64,000 bases of DNA from Clostridia bacterium (GTDB lineage: Bacteria; Bacillota; Clostridia; Oscillospirales; CAG-272), in contig JAFUOY010000013.1 of the NCBI GenBank assembly GCA_017481595.1, forward strand, positions 1 to 64,000. Reading direction: 5' to 3'. A program made the position numbers and the translations under genes. Shown here piece after piece: positions 19,126-26,429 of this stretch (its first letter is position 1; the number at the start of each line of letters is the position of its first letter). The notes beneath the pieces were generated by a model, which did not search any database, was not told where the DNA came from, and was given only the letters and a program-made list of their open reading frames with translations.

Positions 19126-19872
19126 TTAATATGAGAAAAAAGTTCTTCCGTCGGCGTAATATCTTTTTACGTTCATAGTTTTTTCGAGGATATCGGTTTC
19201 TAAAATTTCCTTAACGGTGTCAAAAAATACGCACCTTTTTTTATCAAGCAAAATAATATTGTCCGCGTATTTTACCGCGTCGGATATATTGTGCATAACC
19301 GTAATTACCGTTTTGCCGTCGCTTTTAAGACCTGCAAGCTTGTCTAAAAGCATTCCTTCGTTGTCCGCGTCCATATACGCCGTAGCCTCGTCAAAGATCA
19401 TAACGGGGCAGGTGCGGGCAAGGGACATAGCGTAAAATGCAAGCCGCCTTTCTCCGCCTGACAGCGTATCCACGTATCTGTCCTTTAAATCATAGATCCC
19501 CGCAGACTCCAATGATTCATTTATTATCCTTAAGTCATCCTCGTTTAATTTGTCAAGCAGAGAATGGTATGGTGTGCGTCCAAATGAAACAAGGTGGCTT
19601 ACAGTTATGTGTGGAGAAGGTAAAAACTGCATCATTACGGACACATATCGTGCTGTTTCTTTTTCCGAAAGCAAGGAAATATCGCTGCCGTTTATAAATA
19701 TTTTTCCCTCGTAGTCCATAAAACCGCCAAAACAAGAAATGAGGGATGATTTTCCGCTTCCGTTTCTGCCAATAATAGCGGTTATTTGCTTTCTTGGTAT
19801 GGTGAGGTTGATATTTTCAAGCACGGTTTTTTTACCGTATGATACTCTTAAATTCTCAATTTTTATATCCAT
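19126..19872 (-). CDS. ABC importer ATPase, FecE/FhuC/BtuD type
   Basis: This is the ATP-binding subunit of a metal-chelate (siderophore, heme or cobalamin) importer. The 248 residues have the Walker A motif GRNGSGKSSL (about 35-44), a Q-loop glutamine in MMQFLPSPHI, the LSGGERR signature, Walker B MIFDEATAYMD and an H-loop histidine in VMHNIS. In most relatives the Walker B end reads DEPT; here it is DEAT. The start overlaps the permease stop (TAATG). It is the last gene of the four-gene operon. Confidence 0.94.
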   Translation of the reverse strand: MDIKIENLRVSYGKKTVLENINLTIPRKQITAIIGRNGSGKSSLISCFGGFMDYEGKIFINGSDISLLSEKETARYVSVMMQFLPSPHITVSHLVSFGRTPYHSLLDKLNEDDLRIINESLESAGIYDLKDRYVDTLSGGERRLAFYAMSLARTCPVMIFDEATAYMDADNEGMLLDKLAGLKSDGKTVITVMHNISDAVKYADNIILLDKKRCVFFDTVKEILETDILEKTMNVKRYYADGRTFFSY

Positions 19873-20885
19873 TATCTACACTCCCCCCTGTATTTTATTA
19901 AAAGAATGATAAAGAAGGGCGCGCCGATAAGCGCCATCATAATGCCAACGGGTATTTCTGACGGAGATATGATAATTCTGCCCAAAAGATCTCCAAGAAG
20001 CACAATGATACTGCCTGTTACGGCGCTGACGGGCAGTAGTCTTTCTGTTCTGCCGCCCACAATATACCTTGCAATATGGGGTACGATAAGTCCGACAAAG
20101 CCAATAAGCCCCGCAAAGCTGACTACCGCTCCTGCCAAAGCGGAGGCGCAGATAATACATATTATTCTTAAGGCGCGTACGTTTACTCCAAGGGATGATG
20201 CGTATGCGTCTCCGAGGCATAAAATATCTATTCTTTTTGCAAAAATCATACACAGGGTAAGGCAAAACAGTATTATTGCTGCGGGAAATACAAGATTTTT
20301 TATGCTTACTCCGTTTATTCCGCCTATGGAAAAGGCGTTGTATGATGACAAAACGTCCGTATCAAGAAGTGTAATAAAGGATATTCCCGCATTTAAAAGG
20401 GCGTTTAATGCAATTCCCGCAAGAAGCACCGTGGATTTTGAAAAGGCGCGTCTGCCCGACAGGGAAATAATAAGAAGCGTTGCCAAAAATCCGCCAATAA
20501 AGGCGATAAATGGGGAAAGCAGGCTTAAAGTCGGACATAGGGCAAGGAAAATTACGGTTGTAAAGCCTGCTCCTGCGTTTACACCGATAATATTGGGGCT
20601 TGCCAGATGGTTATCCGTCACCGCCTGTAAAAGCACTCCCGACAGTGATAGCCCTACTCCGCAAAGTATAGCTCCTAAGGCTCTTGGCAGGCGGAGGGTG
20701 TATATTATTATGCTTTCCGTTTCGTATCCGTCAAGCCTGAAAAGACCTGCAAAAAACTCCTTGGTTGAAAGAAAAACGCTTCCAAGCCTTACGGACAGAA
20801 GAAATGACAGAAGAAATATTGCAAAAAGAACGGCAAGCTTAAAGCCGTATTTTGAAATTATCCTCTTTTCTTTAATTGCTTTCAT
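19872..20885 (-). CDS. ABC importer permease, FecCD family
   Basis: This is the membrane subunit of the metal-chelate importer. It has about ten membrane helices with the family signatures RLPRALGAILCGVGLSLSG (about 75-93), NPNIIG-like ASPNIIGVNAGAG, and a C-terminal coupling region GGRTERLLPVSA followed by GDLLGR. The start is chosen at the ATG (20885), since an SD-like GTGAG precedes it. A GTG four codons earlier has no such site. The 5' end lies inside the preceding solute-binding protein gene, which suggests translational coupling. Confidence 0.94.
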   Translation of the reverse strand: MKAIKEKRIISKYGFKLAVLFAIFLLSFLLSVRLGSVFLSTKEFFAGLFRLDGYETESIIIYTLRLPRALGAILCGVGLSLSGVLLQAVTDNHLASPNIIGVNAGAGFTTVIFLALCPTLSLLSPFIAFIGGFLATLLIISLSGRRAFSKSTVLLAGIALNALLNAGISFITLLDTDVLSSYNAFSIGGINGVSIKNLVFPAAIILFCLTLCMIFAKRIDILCLGDAYASSLGVNVRALRIICIICASALAGAVVSFAGLIGFVGLIVPHIARYIVGGRTERLLPVSAVTGSIIVLLGDLLGRIIISPSEIPVGIMMALIGAPFFIILLIKYRGECR

Positions 20886-21813
20886 ATATGATCTCACTTA
20901 AATATTGATACGCCTCCGCCCATTTTGCGTTTGGCTTGTATTGAAACATATCCTTCGGAAGGTAATATACACGCCCGTTTTTTACCGCGGATAAGGACGC
21001 GTAGCCCTCGCTTGACATAATTGCATCAAGGTTCTCTCGGGCAGCCGCCTCATCCCCCATAGTGGAAAGAAATATCATACAGGGGTCCTCCCTCAGTATC
21101 TCCTCAAGGCTGAGTCCGTCAAGAAGGAGGGGGGCGTTGTCCGCTATGTTGTAGGTGTTAAGCTCCCTTAACATATAGCACACAAAATTGTTTTCGTGGT
21201 TCTTCGCCTTAACGGAACGGGGGGTGCTGCCTCCTCTTATAAAGAGTATCTTCGGCTTTTCTTGGTTTTTAGGCACGGAGCTTAAGATATTATCTATTTC
21301 CTTTTTTATATCCGTTCCGTATTTTTTATACGCATCTCTGTTGCCCGTTATATCCGCGCAAATGTTAAGCATATTAAGATAATCGTCAAAGCTTTCTACC
21401 CTCATAAGGGCGCAGGGTATACCTGCTTTCTTAAGAATATCGGCGCATTTTACCTGGGCGGGAATGTCGCAGGAGCCGATTACTAAGTCGGGATTTAAGG
21501 ATATTAAAAGCTCTGTGCTCACAGTCTTGCCCGCCCCTGAGTCAACTAAGCTCGTTCCCTCAGGTACGATACCTCGTTCCACGCTTTCATAAACCGTAGC
21601 GTATACCTCGCCGCCGCTTAAGGTCCATATCTCTGCAAAGGAGGAAAAAAGCACCGCCACCCTCTTTGGCCTTTCGTCAAGAGAAATTACGTTTCCTGCA
21701 GAGTCTGAAAAGGTAATATATTTTCCCTCCGCCTCATTTTCGTTACAGGAGCTTAAGCTCACACAAAAAGGTACTAAAATAAGTATGCAAAGAATCAAGC
21801 AAAGCTTTTTCAT
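20872..21813 (-). CDS. ABC importer substrate-binding lipoprotein, FhuD/BtuF type
   Basis: This is the extracellular binding subunit. The 313 residues begin with a lipoprotein signal (MKKLCLILCILILVPF then the lipobox LSSC at about 19-22). They continue with a bilobal helical-backbone binding fold: DERPKRVAVLFSSFAEIW in the first lobe, LLISLNPDLVIGS (about 103-115), a long central helix (YKKYGTDIKKEIDNIL) and YLPKDMFQYKPNAKWAEA near the C-terminus. The ligand could be heme, cobalamin or a siderophore, and sequence does not decide. The ATG overlaps the stop of the upstream reductase gene by 4 bp. Confidence 0.92.
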   Translation of the reverse strand: MKKLCLILCILILVPFCVSLSSCNENEAEGKYITFSDSAGNVISLDERPKRVAVLFSSFAEIWTLSGGEVYATVYESVERGIVPEGTSLVDSGAGKTVSTELLISLNPDLVIGSCDIPAQVKCADILKKAGIPCALMRVESFDDYLNMLNICADITGNRDAYKKYGTDIKKEIDNILSSVPKNQEKPKILFIRGGSTPRSVKAKNHENNFVCYMLRELNTYNIADNAPLLLDGLSLEEILREDPCMIFLSTMGDEAAARENLDAIMSSEGYASLSAVKNGRVYYLPKDMFQYKPNAKWAEAYQYLSEIIYESN

Positions 21814-22721
21814 TTTGCAAGTATCTCGTCTTTTCTTTTTATAAGCTCACCTGAAAGAATGATTTTTTCTGCTTCGTCAAATCCCATCCTTACAATTGTA
21901 TCGTTAAAGCGCTCTCCCGCCAAGCCGTACTCCTTAAAGAAAAGAATGGAGCTTTCTATTACGGTAAGCACCTCCTCCTCGGAGGTAAATATTTTTGTAA
22001 GGGGAATACCGCGGGCAACCCTCTTGCCCCATCTGCCGCCAATAAATACCTTGTAGCCCTGAGTATAGCCACTGAATGCACCGAAGGGACATTTGCCCTT
22101 GCATCTGCCACAGTTGTTGCAATCGGTAAGGGAATATTCCGCCTTGCCATCCGTAAGCTTGACCGCATTAACGGGGCAAGCGGACACCACCGCGCATTTT
22201 TTACAGCCCTTACATTTTTCGGTGTCGTAAACGGGTACGCATTGTCCGACGATACCGATATCGTTAAGGTCGGGCTTTACACAGTTGTTGGGGCAGCCGC
22301 CAACGGCTATTTTGAATTTGTGGGGCAGCTTTACGTTGTGATACCCCTTGTAAAAATCGTAATGTATTTTTTCCGACAAGCCGAAGGTGTCAATAAGACC
22401 GAATACGCAGCTCGTTCCCTTGCAGGAAACTACGGGGCGCACCTTAGGTCCCGTTCCACCCGTTTCAAGTCCGCGCTCATTAAGAAAAGCGCAAAGGGGC
22501 TCAATATTATCAAAGGGCACGCATTGTATCTCCATAGTGAGGCGGGAGGTCATAGCCACCTCGCCGTTGCCGAATCTTTTTGATGCTTCGGCTATAGTGA
22601 TCACCTCGTCAGCGGTGATCTTTCCATTTCTCGTTATAACTCTGGCATTGAAGCAATCCTCCGTTCTCTTGTCACGAAGAAAGCCCAAGCCCTTTACTCT
22701 TAAAATATCCTCATTAGTCAT
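21810..22721 (-). CDS. siroheme nitrite/sulfite reductase-like protein with two 4Fe-4S ferredoxin motifs
   Basis: The start at 22721 is chosen because AGGAGTG lies just upstream; a start seven codons earlier has no good site. The ~303-residue protein has a half-repeat of the nitrite/sulfite reductase ferredoxin-like domain (about 10-70) and the siroheme/4Fe-4S cysteine motif (CKGTSC about 102-107, GGCPNNC about 141-147). Next is a ferredoxin domain with CKGCKKC and a second cluster CNNCGRCKGKCP. The layout is that of AsrC-like anaerobic sulfite reductases. It is the first gene of an operon with a metal-chelate importer. A role in sulfite reduction, or in handling an imported tetrapyrrole, is inference. 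Confidence 0.88.
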   Translation of the reverse strand: MTNEDILRVKGLGFLRDKRTEDCFNARVITRNGKITADEVITIAEASKRFGNGEVAMTSRLTMEIQCVPFDNIEPLCAFLNERGLETGGTGPKVRPVVSCKGTSCVFGLIDTFGLSEKIHYDFYKGYHNVKLPHKFKIAVGGCPNNCVKPDLNDIGIVGQCVPVYDTEKCKGCKKCAVVSACPVNAVKLTDGKAEYSLTDCNNCGRCKGKCPFGAFSGYTQGYKVFIGGRWGKRVARGIPLTKIFTSEEEVLTVIESSILFFKEYGLAGERFNDTIVRMGFDEAEKIILSGELIKRKDEILAK

Positions 22722-22753
22722 AATAACACTCCTATAGATCAATTATTTATTTA

Positions 22754-22782
22754 AGTATAACATTTTATTTATAATATGTCAA
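22754..22782 (-). promoter_or_regulatory. promoter of the reductase-ABC importer operon
   Basis: Perfect TTGACA, 17 bp and TATACT on the minus strand, about 33 bp before the start at 22721. Confidence 0.75.
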
Positions 22783-22818
22783 GGAAAGGGGCTATATACG
22801 GGAAATGTTTCTTGAAAC

Positions 22819-22843
22819 AAATATATGAACATTTGCTAATATG
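22819..22843. promoter_or_regulatory. operator-like imperfect palindrome, copy 1
   Basis: The halves ATATATGAACA and TGCTAATATGT are imperfect inverted repeats around a TT centre. A 25-bp window matches 26302-26326 at 23 positions. It lies between the divergent promoters of the reductase operon and the SGNH esterase gene. The half-site resembles ArsR/SmtB-type operators (TGAACA), which is inference. Confidence 0.5.
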
Positions 22844-22874
22844 TTATAAAACCCTTGAAAATCAACGCTTTTTC

Positions 22875-22903
22875 TTGACAAAGCGATATGTATATGGTAT
22901 CAT
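22875..22903 (+). promoter_or_regulatory. promoter of the SGNH esterase gene
   Basis: Perfect TTGACA, a 17-bp spacer ending TGG (extended -10) and TATCAT. The ATG is 33 bp downstream with AAGGAG as ribosome binding site. Confidence 0.7.
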
Positions 22904-22935
22904 TATCTTGTAAACAACCTTAAAGGAGATAACCT

Positions 22936-24045
22936 ATGTTTAATAAATATTTTTCTAACGTTTCCTGCGGAACGGGAAATAATTATATACTTGAATTTAA
23001 GGAAAGCAAGACTATTTGCGCCCGTATCCTTTTTAAGCCCGAGGTAAGCGGCAGATATAATTACCGCTTCTTCTTTCAAAATACGGTAAATACCACCTTT
23101 GCCCAGGGTGAGGAGGCTTACGTAAATAAAAGCGGCGGAAGCTGGAAAATAGAGTACGCCAAGGTTGGTATCGGCTCGGAATACGGCTGCTATGACGTGA
23201 CGGAGGACCTTGAATACGTTACATTTGACGGAAAGAACGAAAAGAGCGTTTCCCCCGATGAGGCGTTTTGGAGTGATGAAATATCCATAGACGTAGAGGA
23301 TGGAAAATACCTGGTCTGGGAATGGAGGATCACGGGTGACGGTATCCCCTGCACACCCGATAGCCGCACTCCCACCTTTATAGATTTCGGCGAGGGATTT
23401 ATCCGTTACGATAGCTGTCCTATGCCCAATTTTATCGGTTGCGACAAAAAGGTAAAGAAGAGAATTGCCTTCGTTGGTGACTCCATAACTCAGGGCTGCG
23501 GCACCTCCTTGGACGGCTACGCAATGTGGGTTGGAAGGATAGGTAAGATGCTTAAGGATGAATACGCGGTGTGGAATCTCGGCCTGGGCTTCTCCCGTGG
23601 CTCCGACTGCGCGACAATGGGCTCCCTTATGTACAAGGCAAAGCAGAACGATATCGTGGTGCTTACCTACGGTGTAAACGATCTCCTTTCGGGTAAATAT
23701 AATGCTGGCAAGCGCTCAACCGCAGGCGAGATCTTGTCCTATATCGAGGCTATAATAAAGGAGCTTCAATCGGCGGAAGTTGAGGTAATTCTTTCCACCA
23801 TTCCACCCTTCCGTTATGACGAAGCGCCCCTTTGGGAATGGCGCTGCATCAATATGGCTATACCCACTCTTGCAAAAATTTACGGATGCAGGATCTACGA
23901 TTTTGAAGCCTCCGTTGATGCATCAAGCAAGCCCCTTGGCAACGATTATACAAGGTATGGCGACCACCCCAACGACGAGGGCGGAGCTGCCGCCGCAGAG
24001 GCGTTTTACAATACGTTTTTTGACGGAAAGGAATGGACTCTTTAA
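22936..24045 (+). CDS. SGNH/GDSL hydrolase, probably a carbohydrate esterase
   Basis: The 369-residue protein has an N-terminal beta-rich region (about 1-165) like the carbohydrate-binding half of CE2-type acetyl esterases. An SGNH hydrolase domain follows. Block I is FVGDSITQG with the nucleophile serine (about 183), block III contains YGVNDL, and block V is YGDHPNDEG with the catalytic Asp and His. No signal peptide is visible, so it is probably cytoplasmic. It may deacetylate imported oligosaccharides (inference). The stop overlaps the start of the DUF1653 gene. Confidence 0.88.
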   Translation: MFNKYFSNVSCGTGNNYILEFKESKTICARILFKPEVSGRYNYRFFFQNTVNTTFAQGEEAYVNKSGGSWKIEYAKVGIGSEYGCYDVTEDLEYVTFDGKNEKSVSPDEAFWSDEISIDVEDGKYLVWEWRITGDGIPCTPDSRTPTFIDFGEGFIRYDSCPMPNFIGCDKKVKKRIAFVGDSITQGCGTSLDGYAMWVGRIGKMLKDEYAVWNLGLGFSRGSDCATMGSLMYKAKQNDIVVLTYGVNDLLSGKYNAGKRSTAGEILSYIEAIIKELQSAEVEVILSTIPPFRYDEAPLWEWRCINMAIPTLAKIYGCRIYDFEASVDASSKPLGNDYTRYGDHPNDEGGAAAAEAFYNTFFDGKEWTL

Positions 24046-24266
24046 TGTCTTTAATGGAAGAAATCAAGCTTGGTAGGTACCGTCATTTCAAGGGTAATGA
24101 GTACGAGGTTTTGTATATTGGCAAGGACTCGGAAACTATGGAGGATGTGGTGATTTATCGCGCCCTGTACGGTCAAAACGAGGTGTGGGTGCGACCTGCA
24201 AGAATGTGGAACGAAACCGTGGAGCGCGACGGCAAAATATATAAAAGATTTACACTTATCGAATGA
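24045..24266 (+). CDS. DUF1653 family protein
   Basis: This is a small soluble protein (73 residues from the TAATG-overlap ATG at 24045). An in-frame ATG 12 bases earlier also exists. It matches the DUF1653 pattern of a small beta barrel: GRYRHFKGNEYEVLYIG, then SETMEDVVIYRALY and VWVRPARMWNETV. The biochemical role of this family is unknown; members often sit near sugar or nucleotide enzymes. The overlap with the esterase gene indicates coupled translation. Confidence 0.85.
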   Translation: MSLMEEIKLGRYRHFKGNEYEVLYIGKDSETMEDVVIYRALYGQNEVWVRPARMWNETVERDGKIYKRFTLIE

Positions 24267-24271
24267 TAAAA

Positions 24272-24301
24272 GAGGGGGTGCTATATATACAACACCCCCT
24301 C
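24272..24301 (+). terminator. hairpin after the DUF1653 gene
   Basis: GAGGGGGTG and CACCCCCTC enclose an AT-rich loop, just after the DUF1653 stop. The word GGGGGTGCTRTAT recurs at about 24318 and 24440, so this hairpin and the next may come from one repeat family. Confidence 0.6.
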
Positions 24302-24470
24302 TAAATATGCCAAAACAGGGGGTGCTGTATACGCAAATGCTCGTTTTTGGCGCATTTGTGAACGATATCCCTCCTTGACGGATGATATTACTTCGTGAAG
24401 ATATCCAACTAAGCTTGGATGAAAAATGAATAAAAATAGGGGGGTGCTGTATCATACAGCACCCCCATTT
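24302..24470. repeat. hairpin-rich intergenic segment with bidirectional terminator
   Basis: The segment holds a CAAATG...CATTTG stem (24333-24358), three GATAT words alternating with small stems (24364, 24384, 24399), and a perfect stem GGGGGTGCTGTAT/ATACAGCACCCCC (24440-24466). T-rich tracts on both sides of the last hairpin make it a terminator for the minus-strand membrane-protein gene and possibly for read-through from the left. Confidence 0.65.
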
Positions 24471-24493
24471 TCTTTGGAGCTTTATATTGGAAT

Positions 24494-26233
24494 TCAAGCC
24501 TGAGGAGTCTCCACGGTAACGGATATTTTTTCCCATGAGGCTACCTCAAAAATGCTTGCATTTTCCGTTGCTTTTGCCTTGAATTTTATAGTGTCATTTT
24601 CTTCTACAAAGAGCAGAGTTGCATCGTCCTGTACCGCCTTGCGAAGGATGATTTTTTCATTCTTGGAGGAAAGTCCTGTGAAGTAAATATAGCTTTCTCC
24701 ACCGTGAGCTACAAGGGTGATCTTATCAACCAGCAAGGTAATTTCCTCTGTGTCGGAGGGGTCGATAACGGGGTCGTTTCCGGGATCGTCAATGATGCCG
24801 TTTTCGAAAAGCAACGCCTTATATTTGCTCATTGCCTCGGTCTGTGTTGCAGCGGTTGCAACCACGCTGTACTGCTCAACGTTTACAAGAGCGTACCGTC
24901 TTACCTGTCCGCCCGCATCCTTAAGCACCATTATGTAGGTAGCCTCTCCCTCTACGTTAATAAGAACGGGGAAGGAAGCAACGTATCCCTTTTCCTGTAT
25001 CTCACCCTCGGCGGATGCCATAGCGGAATGCTCCTCCGCGCCGATAACGGGGTAGAATTTGTATTCGCCTGTTCTTGCGTTGCTGAGGATAAAGCCGATA
25101 TTACTCTTGTCACTGTTAACTGAGGTTACGCCCGTGTAGTACCAAACGTCGTCCTCAAGGATTACGTAGCCGAAATCGTCGGTGGTCTGCACGCAGTTCT
25201 TGTTACCGATAATACTGTTGATAAATCCGCCGGAGTAGATACCCTTCCAGTCGTACTTTTCACAAGCGAGATATCCGTCGTAAACAATGTCTATCCAAGC
25301 GGGTGTTTTTTCAAGATCGTATATTTCCGACTTACCTGTGCAGGGGTCAAAAATAATAACCTCGTTTACGTCCTCAGCGCCGAACATAAGCACCTGAGGC
25401 TTATAGCAGGGAACAATATATACGGGATTGCCAAGATCGTCAATTTCAAATCTGGGCTCACCGAGAATCTTTGTGGGGTAGGAGAAGCGAAGCTTTCTCA
25501 TAAGGTCGTCTCCAAGGTAGCCGCTTTCCACGTACTTAAGAGGCTTTGAAAGCTCCTTGTACTCCGCGTTGTTGTTTACGGGGTCTACCATAACGAAGCC
25601 GGGAATACCGTTTGCTCTGTTGCCAAGCCACTTAAAGAAGCCCGCATACTCAAGATTTGCCACCTTTTTAGGAGTGCGAAGATAATTTATCTGGTTATAA
25701 TTTTCGGAAATTTCAAACTGAGATACCACGTCGGAAAGTGAGCCAAGGGTTCTGTTACCGATAATTTTTGCGGTATCCGTGTCCATCAGAGCGATATTGG
25801 TAACCTTGTCGGTTTTTGGCATATCGTCCTCAAATTTTTCCTCGCTTACCGTAATAATCTCGGAGTAGGCTCTTGCGTTGAATACGGTTGAAGAAATCAA
25901 AGAGCCGAGAAGAAGCACCACAAGGGGAATACAAATAACAACAAGCATAAGAGTGGAGCCCTTGCCCTTTTTTGGATAGATGTACTCTCCCTTTTTCTTT
26001 TTATGCTTATTGGAGTTTACCATTTCGTCAAGGATCTGAGAAAGAAATCCCTTATCCTGATTAAATATCCATATGGGAGCGCATATAAGCGCAAGCACAA
26101 GGGTCAGATAGGTGTAGAAGCCCTTGCTCTGCAAATTCATAGCAGGTAGGGTAACGTAATATACCGCAAATGCGATTATAGCGGCGATGACGTAAGATAC
26201 GGTATATGATAAAAATTTACTTTTCTTATTCAT
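24494..26233 (-). CDS. membrane protein of unknown function
   Basis: I do not recognise the family of this 579-residue protein. It has three predicted membrane helices near the N-terminus (about 9-29, 38-57 and 92-113). Between the second and third is a cytoplasmic lysine-rich loop (NKHKKKKGEYIYPKKGKG). A large domain of about 460 residues follows outside the membrane, rich in beta-strand patterns such as GNPVYIVPCYKPQVLMFG and EGEATYIMVLKDAGG. The last ~90 residues look like an OB-type fold. It is monocistronic, and its promoter contains a perfect palindrome between -35 and -10, suggesting tight repression. Confidence 0.8.
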   Translation of the reverse strand: MNKKSKFLSYTVSYVIAAIIAFAVYYVTLPAMNLQSKGFYTYLTLVLALICAPIWIFNQDKGFLSQILDEMVNSNKHKKKKGEYIYPKKGKGSTLMLVVICIPLVVLLLGSLISSTVFNARAYSEIITVSEEKFEDDMPKTDKVTNIALMDTDTAKIIGNRTLGSLSDVVSQFEISENYNQINYLRTPKKVANLEYAGFFKWLGNRANGIPGFVMVDPVNNNAEYKELSKPLKYVESGYLGDDLMRKLRFSYPTKILGEPRFEIDDLGNPVYIVPCYKPQVLMFGAEDVNEVIIFDPCTGKSEIYDLEKTPAWIDIVYDGYLACEKYDWKGIYSGGFINSIIGNKNCVQTTDDFGYVILEDDVWYYTGVTSVNSDKSNIGFILSNARTGEYKFYPVIGAEEHSAMASAEGEIQEKGYVASFPVLINVEGEATYIMVLKDAGGQVRRYALVNVEQYSVVATAATQTEAMSKYKALLFENGIIDDPGNDPVIDPSDTEEITLLVDKITLVAHGGESYIYFTGLSSKNEKIILRKAVQDDATLLFVEENDTIKFKAKATENASIFEVASWEKISVTVETPQA

Positions 26234-26256
26234 AATAAGCCTCCTTTTGTGCTTTT

Positions 26257-26285
26257 ATTATACTACAGGCAGCCTGTATTGTCAA
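26257..26285 (-). promoter_or_regulatory. promoter with palindromic operator, membrane-protein gene
   Basis: Perfect TTGACA and TATAAT with a 17-bp spacer on the minus strand. The spacer is filled by the perfect inverted repeat TACAGGC-A-GCCTGTA (26264-26278). A bound dimer there would block RNA polymerase. Confidence 0.75.
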
Positions 26286-26301
26286 GAAAAACCGTTAAAT
26301 G

Positions 26302-26326
26302 AAATATATGAACATATACTAATATG
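26302..26326. promoter_or_regulatory. operator-like imperfect palindrome, copy 2
   Basis: Matches 22819-22843 at 23 of 25 positions. It sits between the divergent promoters of the membrane-protein gene and pyk, about 40 bp upstream of the pyk -35. Confidence 0.5.
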
Positions 26327-26365
26327 ATAAAAATAAGAAAAAATCCATTACTTTTTTTATATATA

Positions 26366-26394
26366 TTGAAAAATATACTTACTTGTGATAAAAT
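26366..26394 (+). promoter_or_regulatory. promoter of pyk
   Basis: TTGAAA, 17 bp ending in TGA (extended -10) and TAAAAT. A second TATAAT follows at 26395-26400 but lacks a -35 at the right distance. Confidence 0.55.
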
Positions 26395-26429
26395 TATAAT
26401 AGTAAATAACACAGAGAAGGTGTAAGAAT

